Source of the DNA: Syntrophobacterales bacterium
GTDB lineage: Bacteria > Desulfobacterota > Desulfobaccia > Desulfobaccales > 0-14-0-80-60-11
Assembly: GCA_023512475.1 (NCBI GenBank)
Contig: JAILZL010000006.1
Location: 1-64,000 of the forward strand
Direction of reading: 5' to 3'
DNA length: 64,000 nucleotides
This document shows positions 25,540 to 33,636 of the stretch, piece by piece (positions within the stretch are counted from its first letter, which is position 1; each line of letters starts with the position of its first letter). Below the pieces are notes generated by a model, which did no database searches, was not told where the DNA came from, and worked only from the letters and a program-made list of their open reading frames with translations. The translations under genes and the position numbers were made by a program.

Positions 25540-26048
25540 GCCGTGGCTTCCCGCTGCTGTTTCTTCAGCCGCCGTATATAGAGATTCTTTTTCAGGCGGC
25601 TGATGCGGTCCAGAAATAGTCGGCCCTCCAGGTGATCCAGTTCGTGCTGCAGGACGATGGCCAACAGCCCCTCCGCCTCCAGACAGACGGGGCGGCCCTC
25701 CCGGTCGAAGCCCTCCACGCACACCCGGGCGGCCCGGCGCACCTCGGCAGAAAAATCCTTCACCGACAGGCAGCCTTCATTATAGACGATTTCCCCCTCC
25801 TGGGCCGTGAGAACCGGGTTGATGAGCACCTGAAGCCGGGGAGACCCCTCCCGCTGGTCCACGTCAAAGACGATGAGGCGCTTGAGCTCCCCCACCTGGT
25901 TGGCGGCCAGCCCCAGACCCGGGGCGTGATACATGGTGGCGGCCATGGCGTCGATGAGGGTCTGCAGCTCCCCGTTGATGTCCGAGATTTCCCGGGCCGG
26001 GGTGAGCAGCACCGGGTCCGGGTAGAGGCGGATGGGCAGTACGGTCAT
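25536..26048 (-). CDS. def: Peptide deformylase
   Basis: A 170-residue Fe/Zn hydrolase removing the N-terminal formyl group from nascent proteins. All three family motifs are present: GLGLAANQVG near 45, EGCLSV near 91 (metal-binding Cys) and QHELDHLEGRLF near 133 (two metal-binding His and the catalytic Glu). The stop overlaps the fmt GTG start. The motifs and the C-terminal RLKKNLYIRRLKKQQREATA suit a type 1 enzyme. Confidence 0.96.
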   Translation of the reverse strand: MTVLPIRLYPDPVLLTPAREISDINGELQTLIDAMAATMYHAPGLGLAANQVGELKRLIVFDVDQREGSPRLQVLINPVLTAQEGEIVYNEGCLSVKDFSAEVRRAARVCVEGFDREGRPVCLEAEGLLAIVLQHELDHLEGRLFLDRISRLKKNLYIRRLKKQQREATA

Positions 26049-26387
26049 CTGCGTTTTTTTCTCTCTTCAGGGCGGAAGGCGCAAGGATAGCCCGGCGCAC
26101 CGGCCCTGGATATTATCGGAGTGAGGAGAGTGGCCCGGAAAGGGGTGGCTACCCCGCCCGCCATGTTCCCTCCCACCCCCACAACAGGGTGGGGTCTCCA
26201 GAAAAGGCGGGGTCCATGGCCCCCCTGCTCAGGATTCCCACCAGGAACCTTTCTATAATTTAAGGTGTAAGGGGCTGAAGTGCAAGGAAGAAATCGGACT
26301 GGAGGGCCCCGGCCGGAAAAAGGGGAAAGGACCCCGCGGCCCTTTCCCCTGGGCAGGAGGCCCCGCGTCGGGGCCGGATATCAGAGG
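26049..26387. other. Intergenic region with terminator and possible def promoter
   Basis: 339 bp between def and the Spy-like gene. It contains the terminator at 26317-26349 and, at 26257-26285 on the minus strand, TTGCAC, 17 bp, TAAATT, a weak candidate promoter for def with a leader of about 200 nt. A TATAAT also occurs on the plus strand at 26254-26259 but no gene follows it. Confidence 0.45.
26317..26349 (-). terminator. Rho-independent terminator of the Spy-like gene
   Basis: Minus strand: nine-pair perfect stem GGGGAAAGG/CCTTTCCCC (26341-26349 with 26322-26330) followed by TTTTT (26317-26321), 39 bp after the stop codon at 26388. A second hairpin GGCCCCGACGCGGGGCC lies between the stop and this stem. 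Confidence 0.85.
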
Positions 26388-26948
26388 TTATTCCAGGCCG
26401 GGTTCGAAGGCCAGGAGGTCGTCACTGAAGTTCGCACCCAGATCGCTTCCGGGACCCGGGCCGGGAGGAGGCGGCAGGGGACCACGGCCCATTCCCGGGC
26501 CCATGCCCATGCCTTTACCCATACCCATGCCCATGCCCATGCCCATACCCATCCCCATGCCACATCCCCAGCCGCCCATGCCCCACATGCCCGCCTGGGG
26601 GGCGATCTTCTGCAATGCCAGGCGATGGGCCACGCCCTTTTCCAGAAGCTGGCCCTTCAGGGCGTTCAGCTCCTTCAGTTTGGCGGTGATGGCTTTCTCA
26701 TCCGGGGTCTCCGCCTGCCAGAGGGCCATGAGTTCGGCCCGCTTGACAAACATCTCCTTGCGCAGGGCGGCGGTGTCGTTCAGGAATTTCTGGCGCAGGT
26801 CAAAGACCTGGGCCGCCTGCTCTGGGGTGAGCCGAGGCCCCGGGCCCCGGCCGCGGCCGGGTTGGGCCGCCGCCGGCAGGGCCACGGCCACCACCATCAG
26901 GGCCGCCACGGCCATCAGAAGTCCACGTTGCCGCACAGAGGTTGTCAT
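26388..26948 (-). CDS. Spy/ZraP-like periplasmic protein with Gly-Met repeat
   Basis: A 186-residue secreted protein. Start ATG 26948 has AAGGAG 8 bp upstream (a GTG at 26957 is in frame). A signal peptide with hydrophobic core GLLMAVAALMVVAVALPAAAQ ends near residue 27. The helical body carries LTPEQAAQVFDLRQKFLNDT and a long charged helix typical of Spy/CpxP/ZraP periplasmic chaperones or metal sensors. The C-terminal third is MWGMGGWGCGMG followed by six or more Gly-Met pairs and then a Pro/Gly-rich tail. Met-rich repeats of this kind can bind Cu(I) or other soft metals. Role in metal or envelope stress is inference. Confidence 0.75.
   Translation of the reverse strand: MTTSVRQRGLLMAVAALMVVAVALPAAAQPGRGRGPGPRLTPEQAAQVFDLRQKFLNDTAALRKEMFVKRAELMALWQAETPDEKAITAKLKELNALKGQLLEKGVAHRLALQKIAPQAGMWGMGGWGCGMGMGMGMGMGMGMGKGMGMGPGMGRGPLPPPPGPGPGSDLGANFSDDLLAFEPGLE
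26501..26561 (-). repeat. Short tandem repeat encoding Gly-Met pairs
   Basis: A 6-bp unit (CATGCC or CATACC on the plus strand; GGCATG/GGTATG on the coding strand) is repeated about ten times. It encodes alternating Gly and Met and keeps the frame, so copy-number change would alter the repeat length without a frameshift. Confidence 0.75.
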
Positions 26949-27270
26949 GGATGCCACTCCTTCATTGCGGGATTTTGGAGATCACTTCCAGTTACCCCAA
27001 TAAACCCATTCCCGCCCGACATCCGGCGGCAAAATTTTTTCCCGGGAAAACTCTGCCCGGAATTTTTCTCAGAGTGTATGATGAATCGGGGCGGAGGAGG
27101 CGTAAGGGGGGGCCTCCGGGCCTGGAACCCGAAAGCTTCCCGAGGCTTGCCCTGGGGGTGTCGGCCTGATGCTCTCTGCTCCTGCGCCCGCTGTCAGAAG
27201 CGGGGGCGTAAAGGGCGGAGCTCCCCCAGCCGTGGCTCCCTCCCCCAAAGACCATCTCAAGGAGCGGCAT
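26949..27270. other. Divergent intergenic region with palindrome
   Basis: About 320 bp between the divergent Spy-like and metallo-beta-lactamase genes. A perfect 14-bp palindrome TTTTCCCGGGAAAA (27037-27050) lies within AT-rich flanks about 90 bp upstream of the Spy-like start and could be an operator. No clear -35/-10 pair was found. Confidence 0.4.
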
Positions 27271-27990
27271 ATGGCGGTTTATCATATCCACCCCCTGGTG
27301 GTGGGCATCAACGAGACCGACCAGGGCGTCATGACCTACCTCAAAGGCTACGGCAAGCGCATCTACCTGCCCATTTATGTCTTTTACCTCGAAGGCGGCC
27401 CCGAAAAGATCTTGGTGGACACCGGCCTGGAGCAGTTCATGGTGCCCCCGGGCGCCCAGGAGGAGCTGGGGCTGGAGATCCTGGAATTTGAAGACGCCCT
27501 GGCCAGATTCGGCCTGGCCCCGGAGGACATCGACATCATCATCCACACCCACCTGCACAATGACCACTGCGAAAACGATTACAAATGCACCAACGCCCGG
27601 GTCTATGTGCAGAAGCGGGAGTATGAGTTCTTCAAAAACCCCCACCCGGTGGACCACCGTTATTTCCCGGACCTGCTGGACGAAAACGAGGTGGTGACGG
27701 TGGACGGGGACGCCGAGATCGTCCCCGGGGTCAGGGTGATTCTCACTCCCGGCCACACCGTGGGGGGGCAGTCCGTGGTGGTGGACACCCCCAAAGGCCG
27801 GGCGGTGATCACCGGTTTCTGCTGCAATGATCAGAACTTCCCCACCTCAGGCCCGGTGGTGCCCCCGGGGGTGCACCTCAACCTCCTGGAGGCCTATGAG
27901 AGCGCCCAGCGGGTCCGGGAGCTGGGGGACATCCTCATCCCGCTCCACGACCTGAATGTGGGCCGCCAGGCCACCATCCCGGCGGATTGA
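27271..27990 (+). CDS. Metallo-beta-lactamase-fold hydrolase
   Basis: A 239-residue metallohydrolase. Start ATG 27271 has AAGGAG 7 bp upstream. The dinuclear-metal motif HTHLHNDHCEND (HxHxxDH) is near residues 92-103, followed by LTPGHTVGGQSVVV near 156 and HDLN near the C-terminus. The N-terminal layout (VVGINETDQGVMTYLKGYGKR) and overall length resemble the N-acyl homoserine lactonase-like subfamily, which also includes many enzymes of unknown substrate, so quorum-quenching activity should not be assumed. No signal peptide is visible, so it is cytosolic. Confidence 0.85.
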   Translation: MAVYHIHPLVVGINETDQGVMTYLKGYGKRIYLPIYVFYLEGGPEKILVDTGLEQFMVPPGAQEELGLEILEFEDALARFGLAPEDIDIIIHTHLHNDHCENDYKCTNARVYVQKREYEFFKNPHPVDHRYFPDLLDENEVVTVDGDAEIVPGVRVILTPGHTVGGQSVVVDTPKGRAVITGFCCNDQNFPTSGPVVPPGVHLNLLEAYESAQRVRELGDILIPLHDLNVGRQATIPAD

Positions 27991-28069
27991 GGGCGAAGGG
28001 CCCCTGAAGTATGAGCCTCCGGCAGCCGATAAAAAAGGGGCGGCCCGGTCCTTCCCGCAGGCCCGAAAC

Positions 28070-28311
28070 GAGGAGGACACCATGATGGACAGACGCTGGC
28101 TTGACAGGCTGTGGAAAAACCCCCCTGCCCCGCCATCCGGGGGGATAAGGCCGGCCGATTTTGCCCGTTTTGCGAAGCCGGACCCCCGTTTCGGGTTTGG
28201 GGGAGGGGGCTTGGGGGAGAGGACAAGGGTCTGCGACCCCGGGCCCCCTTTCCTGCCGGCCGGGACGCCGCTCCCCCGGGGGAGGAGGGGCATGACCGTC
28301 AGACGCTGGCT
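28070..28311 (+). repeat. Direct repeat of a gene start, flanking dispersed element copy A
   Basis: GAGGAGG, then ATG at 28082, then CAGACGCTGGCT (28090-28101) recurs 210 bp later as GGAGGAGGGG, ATG at 28292, CAGACGCTGGCT (28300-28311). The intervening DNA is element copy A. The two ATGs are in the same frame with no stop between. Confidence 0.65.
28103..28253 (+). repeat. Dispersed hairpin element, copy A
   Basis: Left half shares GGCCGGCCGATTTT and GCGAAGCC with copy B and the same order of blocks with copy C. The right half is GTTTGGGGGAGGGGGCTTGG, then a stem-loop GGGTC-TGC-GACCC (28227-28239), then GGGCCCCCTTTCC. It lies between the hydrolase gene and the start of the downstream secreted-protein gene. 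Confidence 0.65.
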
Positions 28312-28924
28312 CTGGACGGGGGCAGTGCTGGTGCTTTTGTGGGCCTCCCCGGGCTGGGCCCAGAGCCCCCGGATCATTCCGGTGCCCCCGGAGGTCACCC
28401 CCCGCTGGCTGCCGGCCCCGGGGTCCCCTCAGATTTATTACGCCCCCAATATCCCCACGGACGTTTTCCGCTACCGGGGGCAGTACTATTTTCTCTGGGA
28501 GGGGGTCTGGTATGTGAGCCGGAGCGTCCGGGGCCCCTGGAAGCGCACCCAGGCCCCCGTGGCCTTCCGGCGGCTGGATCCCTCCCTCTTCAAGATGGCC
28601 CGGGTCCCCGGCGGTCCGGGGCCGGGCCGCGGCTCCCGGGGTCTGCCCGGTCCGGGGCTGCCGGAGGGCTATGAAGGCCCCTCGGCCAAGGGTTTCACCC
28701 TGCCCCCTCCGGACCTGGACGACCGCTTCAAGCCACCGCCCTCTTTCCGGGGCCAGGTCCCCCGGGGCCCCGCTCCCGGTGTGCCTCCGGGCGGCGGCTC
28801 CCCCGGCCTGGAGGCCACCCCGGCGCCGTATTACCCCCTCCCGGGCGAGGAGGAGGCGCCAGTCCCGCCGACCCCGGACCCCTCCGGGCCGGGCTCTGAT
28901 CCCCGGGTCCCCAAGGCCATGTGA
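28292..28924 (+). CDS. Secreted Pro/Gly-rich protein of unknown function
   Basis: A 210-residue protein with a signal peptide (hydrophobic core WLWTGAVLVLLWASPGWAQ, cleavage after AQ near 23). The conserved-looking part is IYYAPNIPTDVFRYRGQYYF followed by LWEGVWYVSRSVRGPWK (about 47-85), an aromatic motif seen in small periplasmic or lipid-associated proteins; the remaining 120 residues are low-complexity Pro/Gly. Start ATG 28292 follows GGAGGAGGGG and gives a clean signal peptide; an alternative start at 28082 with GAGGAGG would add 70 residues encoded by element copy A and bury the signal. I do not recognise the family. Confidence 0.6.
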   Translation: MTVRRWLWTGAVLVLLWASPGWAQSPRIIPVPPEVTPRWLPAPGSPQIYYAPNIPTDVFRYRGQYYFLWEGVWYVSRSVRGPWKRTQAPVAFRRLDPSLFKMARVPGGPGPGRGSRGLPGPGLPEGYEGPSAKGFTLPPPDLDDRFKPPPSFRGQVPRGPAPGVPPGGGSPGLEATPAPYYPLPGEEEAPVPPTPDPSGPGSDPRVPKAM

Positions 28925-29000
28925 GTCAAGGGGGGAGGGGCCCACGGGGCGCACCGGCACTCAGGGACCATAGCTCTTGGCGTGGAATGTCCAGGTGAAT

Positions 29001-29060
29001 CCGGGGAAGGGGCCGCGGGGCGCTCCCCTGCCCCCTCCCCCACGCCCCCCGCCCATGGCC
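29001..29060 (-). repeat. Dispersed hairpin element, copy E (partial)
   Basis: Minus strand: GGGCGGGGGGCGTGGGGGAG, GGGG, stem-loop GGGG-AGCG-CCCC (29017-29028), then GGCCCCTTCCCC. It shares GGGGGGCGTGGGGGAGGG with copy F. It lies in the 211-bp gap between the secreted-protein gene and nadE, which converge. Confidence 0.5.
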
Positions 29061-29135
29061 GGCCATAAGGACCTCAAGGCCTGGGGGCGGAAGCGGGCGG
29101 GTGAGGGGCAGGTCCGCTGACCCCCGGCCCGCCCC

Positions 29136-30779
29136 TCACAAGTCGTACCGGGCGGCGATGGGATAGCGCCGGCCCATGCCGAAGGCCTTGGAGGTGACCC
29201 GGAGGCCCGGGGCGGCCTGGCGGCGCTTGTATTCATTGTGATCGATGGCCCGGATGACCCAGCGCACCGTCTCCGGCTCAAAGCCCAGGGCGATGATCTC
29301 CTGGGCCGAGCGGGACTCCACCAGATAGAGCTGGATGATCTGGTCCAGGATCTCATAGGGCGGCAGGGTGTCCTGGTCCTTCTGGTCGGGCCGCAGTTCG
29401 GCGGACGGGACCTTGGTGAGGATGGAGTCGGGGATGAGGGGGCGCTCCCGGTTGAGGTAGCGGGCCAGCTCATAGACCATGGTTTTGGGCACGTCCGCCA
29501 GCAAGGCCAGTCCGCCGCTCATGTCGCCGTAGAGGGTGCAGTAGCCCACCGCCAGCTCGCTCTTGTTGCCGGTGGACAGGACCAAATGGCCGAAGCGGTT
29601 GGAGAAGGCCATGAGGATGTTGCCCCGGATGCGGGCCTGGATGTTCTCCAGGGTGACATCGATGGGCTCCACCGGGAAGTGCTCCCCCAGACTCCTTTTG
29701 TAGGCCTCATAGATGGGGGTGATGGGCACCACCTTGAGTTCAATCCCCAGGTTGGCGGCCAGGGTGCGGGCGTCCGCCAGGGAGGCGGGGGAGGAATACG
29801 GCGAGGGCATGGCCACGCCCCAGACGTTCTCCGGCCCCAGGGCCTTCACCGCCACCGTGGCCACCACCGCGGAGTCCACCCCCCCGGAGAGGCCCACCAC
29901 CACCTGCCGGAAGCCGCATTTGCGCAGATAGTCCTTCAGGCCCAGGATCAGGGCGTCGCACACCGAGGCGATGGGCTCCTGGGGCTCATACAGGCCCGGC
30001 GTGCCCGGCCGGGTCAGGTCCACCGTCACCACCCCCTCCTCAAAGGCCGGCAGCACCGCCAAGGGGTCCCCCCGGCTGTCAAAGGCCAGGCTGCGGCCGT
30101 CGAAGATGAGCTCGTCGTTGCCCCCCACCTGGTTCACATACACAAAGGGGCGGCCGTATTTCCGGGCGTGGCGGCCCATGAGGCGGTAGCGCACCTCCTC
30201 CTTGCCCACCTGGAAGGGCGAGGCGGAGAGGTTGAGAAAGATCTCGCTGCCCTGCTCTGCCAGCAGGCGCACCGGGTCGTGGCTGTAAAGCCGGGAGCAC
30301 CAGCTCTCCTCCTGGGCCCAGGCATCCTCGCAGATGGTGATCCCCAGGCGCACCCCCTTGAAGGGGGTGGGCTTGATGACCGGCGAGGGATCGAAGTAGC
30401 GGGTCTCGTCAAAAACATCGTAGGAGGGGAGCAGGCTCTTGTCCCGGCAGCCCACCAGCTGGCCCCGATAAAAGAGCAGGGCCGAGTTGAACAGCCCCTT
30501 GCCCCGGTCCTGGCCGGTGGGCCGGGGGGCGCCCACCAGAATACCCGTCTCCGGATGGTGGGCCGACAGCCGCAGCAGCTCCTCCACCGCCCGCTGCACC
30601 CCCTCCAGCAACGCCGGGCGCTCCAGGAGATCCCGGGGGGGATAGCCCACCAGGTACAATTCCGGAAAGACCACCAGATCACAGTCGGCCGGCACCTGGG
30701 CGAGCACGTCCCTGAGTTTGGCCAGGTTGCCGGCAATATCGCCCACGGTGGGATTCACCTGGGCCAATGTGAGGCGCAT
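29136..30779 (-). CDS. nadE: Glutamine-dependent NAD+ synthetase
   Basis: A 547-residue enzyme amidating nicotinic acid adenine dinucleotide. Start ATG 30779 with GGAG 8 bp upstream. The N-terminal nitrilase-type glutaminase domain (about 1-250) has LVVFPELYLVGYPPRDLLE (Glu), RDKSLLPSYDVFDETRYF (Lys) and GITICEDAWAQEESW (nucleophilic Cys). The C-terminal synthetase domain has the P-loop VVGLSGGVDSAVVATVAVKAL near 285 and STGNKSELAVGYCTLYGDMSGGLALLADV near 390, ending DHNEYKRRQAAPGLRVTSKAFG. Length and domain order are those of the glutamine-using two-domain form. Confidence 0.95.
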   Translation of the reverse strand: MRLTLAQVNPTVGDIAGNLAKLRDVLAQVPADCDLVVFPELYLVGYPPRDLLERPALLEGVQRAVEELLRLSAHHPETGILVGAPRPTGQDRGKGLFNSALLFYRGQLVGCRDKSLLPSYDVFDETRYFDPSPVIKPTPFKGVRLGITICEDAWAQEESWCSRLYSHDPVRLLAEQGSEIFLNLSASPFQVGKEEVRYRLMGRHARKYGRPFVYVNQVGGNDELIFDGRSLAFDSRGDPLAVLPAFEEGVVTVDLTRPGTPGLYEPQEPIASVCDALILGLKDYLRKCGFRQVVVGLSGGVDSAVVATVAVKALGPENVWGVAMPSPYSSPASLADARTLAANLGIELKVVPITPIYEAYKRSLGEHFPVEPIDVTLENIQARIRGNILMAFSNRFGHLVLSTGNKSELAVGYCTLYGDMSGGLALLADVPKTMVYELARYLNRERPLIPDSILTKVPSAELRPDQKDQDTLPPYEILDQIIQLYLVESRSAQEIIALGFEPETVRWVIRAIDHNEYKRRQAAPGLRVTSKAFGMGRRYPIAARYDL

Positions 30780-30916
30780 GCCGCTCTCCTTGTCAGATCG
30801 GACCGGTTCCGGAAACACACCGGCCACTCCGACCTCGTCCTTCTTGGCCTGCTTCGGCCATCTTAAAAAAATTACGCCCCCGGGGCAAACAAAAGCCCGG
30901 GGCCGGGGGCCGTTCC

Positions 30917-30945
30917 TTGACAGCCCCCGGGGAAAGGGATAAAAA
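30917..30945 (+). promoter_or_regulatory. Promoter of the paaK-chrA unit
   Basis: TTGACA (30917-30922), 17-bp spacer, TAAAAA (30940-30945). It gives a leader of about 75 nt before ATG 31027. Confidence 0.6.
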
Positions 30946-31026
30946 TGAGTGATTTTTCACATTCTTTCCGGGAAGCGGCCTCCAGGCGGGCCTGCGCCGC
31001 CGCCAGAACCGTGGCCTCCCCCGGTC

Positions 31027-32349
31027 ATGACCGCCAGCCGTCGGGAGATACCCGTGTATTGGAACCCTGAGGTGGAAACCCTGTCTCCGGAGAAGCTCCG
31101 GACCCTGCAGCTGGAGCGCCTGAAAGCCACCGTCGCCCGGGCCCTTCAGGCCCCCTTCTACCGGGAGCGGCTCACCGCCGTCGGGCTGGGCCCCGAGAGC
31201 CTCCGGAGCCTGGAGGATGTCCGCCGCCTGCCCTTCACCACCAAGGACGACCTGAGGGCCCGGGGGCCGGATTTCCTCACCGTGCCCCGGGAGCGCCTGG
31301 TGCGCCTGCACGCCTCCTCCGGCACCACCGGTCAGGCCACGGTGGTCTATTACACCCGGGGCGACATCGAGGCCTGGGCGGATTTGGTGGCCCGCTCCAT
31401 GTACATGACCGGGGTGCGGCCGGGGGACGTCTTCCAGAACATGATGGGCTATGGCCTCTTCACCGGGGGCCTGGGCTTCCATTACGGCGGGGAGCGGTTG
31501 GGCTGCCTCACCATCCCGGCCGGGGCGGGGAACAGCCGCCGCCAGGTGCAGCTCATGCAGCAGTTCCAGACCACGGTGCTGCACATCATCCCCAGTTATG
31601 CCCTGTACCTGCTGAATGTCTTTGCGGAGATGGGGGTGGACCCCCGGCAGCTGCCGTTGCGCATCGCCTTCATCGGGGCCGAGCCCCATACCGAGGACAT
31701 GCGCCGGCGCATCGAGGCGGCCTACGGCCTCAAGGCCTACAACTCCTACGGCCTTTCGGAGATGAATGGCCCGGGGGTGGCCTTTGAGTGCCCGGAGCAA
31801 AACGGCATGCACGTCTGGGAGGACGCCTTCCTCCTGGAGGTGGTGGATCCCCACACCCTGGAGCCGGTGCCCCCCGGCGTGGTGGGGGAGCTGGTGTTCA
31901 CCAACCTCACCCGGGAGGGCATGCCCCTGCTTCGCTATCGCACCCGGGATCTGGCCTCCTACGAGGAGACCTCCTGCCCCTGCGGCCGGGCCATGCGGCG
32001 GATCTCCCGCATCCAGGGCCGCACCGACGACATGATCATCATCAAGGGCGTCAACATCTTCCCCATGCAAATCGAAAAGGTGCTCCTGGCCCTCCCGGAG
32101 GTGCACACCAACTACCTGGTGGAGCTCAGCCGTCGGGATTTCAACGACATTCTGACCGTCAAGGTGGAGGTGAAGGAGAGCTTCTTCAAGGAGGATCTGC
32201 GATATCTCACCGGGTTGAAGAAACGCATTACCGAAGCGCTGAAGAGCGAGCTCCTGGTCACCCCGGTGGTGGAGCTGGTGGAGCCCAACACCCTGCCGGT
32301 GAGCGAGGGCAAGGCCCTGAGGATCGTGGACCGGCGGCACGAGGCCTGA
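31027..32349 (+). CDS. paaK: Phenylacetate-CoA ligase family protein
   Basis: A 440-residue AMP-forming acyl-CoA ligase. Landmarks: YWNPEVETLSPEKLRTLQLERLKATVARAL at the N-terminus, the nucleotide-binding loop LHASSGTTGQATVVYYT near 95, AYNSYGLSEMNGPGVAFECPEQNG near 238-261, and GRTDDMIIIKGVNIFPMQIEKVLL near 330 in the C-terminal domain. In anaerobes such enzymes activate phenylacetate or other aryl acids, and many paralogues exist, so the substrate is not certain. Start ATG 31027 is weakly supported (no Shine-Dalgarno) but gives the usual N-terminus. The stop overlaps the chrA start as CTGA. Confidence 0.85.
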   Translation: MTASRREIPVYWNPEVETLSPEKLRTLQLERLKATVARALQAPFYRERLTAVGLGPESLRSLEDVRRLPFTTKDDLRARGPDFLTVPRERLVRLHASSGTTGQATVVYYTRGDIEAWADLVARSMYMTGVRPGDVFQNMMGYGLFTGGLGFHYGGERLGCLTIPAGAGNSRRQVQLMQQFQTTVLHIIPSYALYLLNVFAEMGVDPRQLPLRIAFIGAEPHTEDMRRRIEAAYGLKAYNSYGLSEMNGPGVAFECPEQNGMHVWEDAFLLEVVDPHTLEPVPPGVVGELVFTNLTREGMPLLRYRTRDLASYEETSCPCGRAMRRISRIQGRTDDMIIIKGVNIFPMQIEKVLLALPEVHTNYLVELSRRDFNDILTVKVEVKESFFKEDLRYLTGLKKRITEALKSELLVTPVVELVEPNTLPVSEGKALRIVDRRHEA

Positions 32350-33515
32350 ACGGTGGCCCCCCCGGCCTGGGAGAACTGTTCCTGACCTTCCTGCACCTGG
32401 GCCTCACCGCCTATGGCGGCCTGGCCATGATCGAGCCGCTGCGCCGCCGGGTGGTGGAGGAGAAGGGCTGGCTGAGTCAGCGGGAGTTTCTGGAGGGGGT
32501 GGCCTTCTGCCAGGTGATCCCCGGAGCCACGGTGGTGCAGCTGGCCACCTACGCGGGGCAGCGCCTCAAAGGGGTGCCGGGGGCCTGGGCGGCCGCGGCG
32601 GGCTTCATCCTCCCGGCCTTTGTCCTCATGACCCTCCTCACCGGGCTCTATCTGCGCTTCGGACACCTCGCCTGGGTCAAGACCGTCTCCCGGGGCCTGA
32701 ACACCGCGGTCATCGCCCTGCTCCTCCAGGCCCTGTGGCGTCTGGGCCGGGACCTCTGCCGCTCCTGGACGGAACTGGCCCTGGCGGTGACGGCTTTGGT
32801 GGCCTTTGCCCTCCGGGGGCATTACCTAGCCGTCTTTGCCGGGGCCGGGTTGGTGCGACTCTGTCTGCCCTCCGGGACCGCCCCGGAGGCCGGGGCGGCC
32901 CAGCCGGCCGCGCCGCCGCCCTCCCTCCGGGAGCTGGCCGTGGTGGCGGCCCTGCTGGCGGGCGCCGCGGGGTTGTGGCTGGGTTTGCGGCTGCACTCCC
33001 CCCTCCTGGCCCAGCTGGCGGCGCTGATGGCCAAGGTGGGCTTCATCAGTTTCGGCGGCGGCTACGTCATGATCCCGGTGTTGCAGCGGGAGGTGGTGGA
33101 GCACCTGCACTGGCTCACCCTCCCTCAGTTCCTGGACGGCATTCTGCTGAGCTATGTCACCCCCGGGCCGCTCATCATCCTGGCGGCCTTCACGGGCTAT
33201 CTGGTCAAGGGGCTGACGGGCGCCGCGGTGGCCACCGTGGCCATCTTTCTCCCGCCCATCCTCATCGTGGTGGGCCTGAGCCCCCTGTTTCAGCAGGTGA
33301 AATCCGGCCGCGGCATGCGGCGGTTCATCCGGGGGGTGCTGGCGGCGCTGGCGGGCATGCTGGCCTGGACCATCCTGACGCTGGCCCGGCCCACCCTGAC
33401 GGACGTCAAAAGCTGGGCCCTCATGCTGGGGGCGGCCGTGGCCCTCATCGGCGGGGAAGTGAATCTGTTGTGGGTCATCGGGGCCGTGGCCGGGATCTCC
33501 CTGCTGATCTTTTAA
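32346..33515 (+). CDS. chrA: Chromate transporter (CHR family), probable CTG start
   Basis: A 389-residue membrane protein with two homologous CHR halves. The first has ELFLTFLHLGLTAYGG, LSQREFLEGVAFCQVIPGATVVQLATYAG, and the second ALMAKVGFISFGGGYVMIPVLQREVVE and LDGILLSYVTPGPLIILAAF, the repeated signatures of ChrA. CHR proteins export chromate (sulfate-like oxyanion), though some may carry other anions. There is no ATG, GTG or TTG that includes the conserved first helix; the best start is CTG 32346, overlapping the paaK stop as CTGA. An ATG at 32427 would delete most of the first conserved helix. About ten hydrophobic segments are visible. Confidence 0.85.
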   Translation: MNGGPPGLGELFLTFLHLGLTAYGGLAMIEPLRRRVVEEKGWLSQREFLEGVAFCQVIPGATVVQLATYAGQRLKGVPGAWAAAAGFILPAFVLMTLLTGLYLRFGHLAWVKTVSRGLNTAVIALLLQALWRLGRDLCRSWTELALAVTALVAFALRGHYLAVFAGAGLVRLCLPSGTAPEAGAAQPAAPPPSLRELAVVAALLAGAAGLWLGLRLHSPLLAQLAALMAKVGFISFGGGYVMIPVLQREVVEHLHWLTLPQFLDGILLSYVTPGPLIILAAFTGYLVKGLTGAAVATVAIFLPPILIVVGLSPLFQQVKSGRGMRRFIRGVLAALAGMLAWTILTLARPTLTDVKSWALMLGAAVALIGGEVNLLWVIGAVAGISLLIF

Positions 33516-33636
33516 GAACGCCGGGGCCCGGATTTGAGGGGCAAGAGGGCCGCCGCTTTTCCCCCGGCCGGGAGGCAGGCTGTCCCCGGTGCGGGGGAAA
33601 TGGGCGGGAAGCCTTGTTCCCGCATTGAGGTAAGCG

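Noticed and set aside
26498..26580. Short tandem repeat as a CRISPR-like or satellite array
   Set aside because: It is a 6-bp in-frame coding repeat (Gly-Met) without spacers.
32427..33515. chrA starting at ATG 32427
   Set aside because: It would remove the first conserved CHR helix (ELFLTFLHLGLTAYGG).
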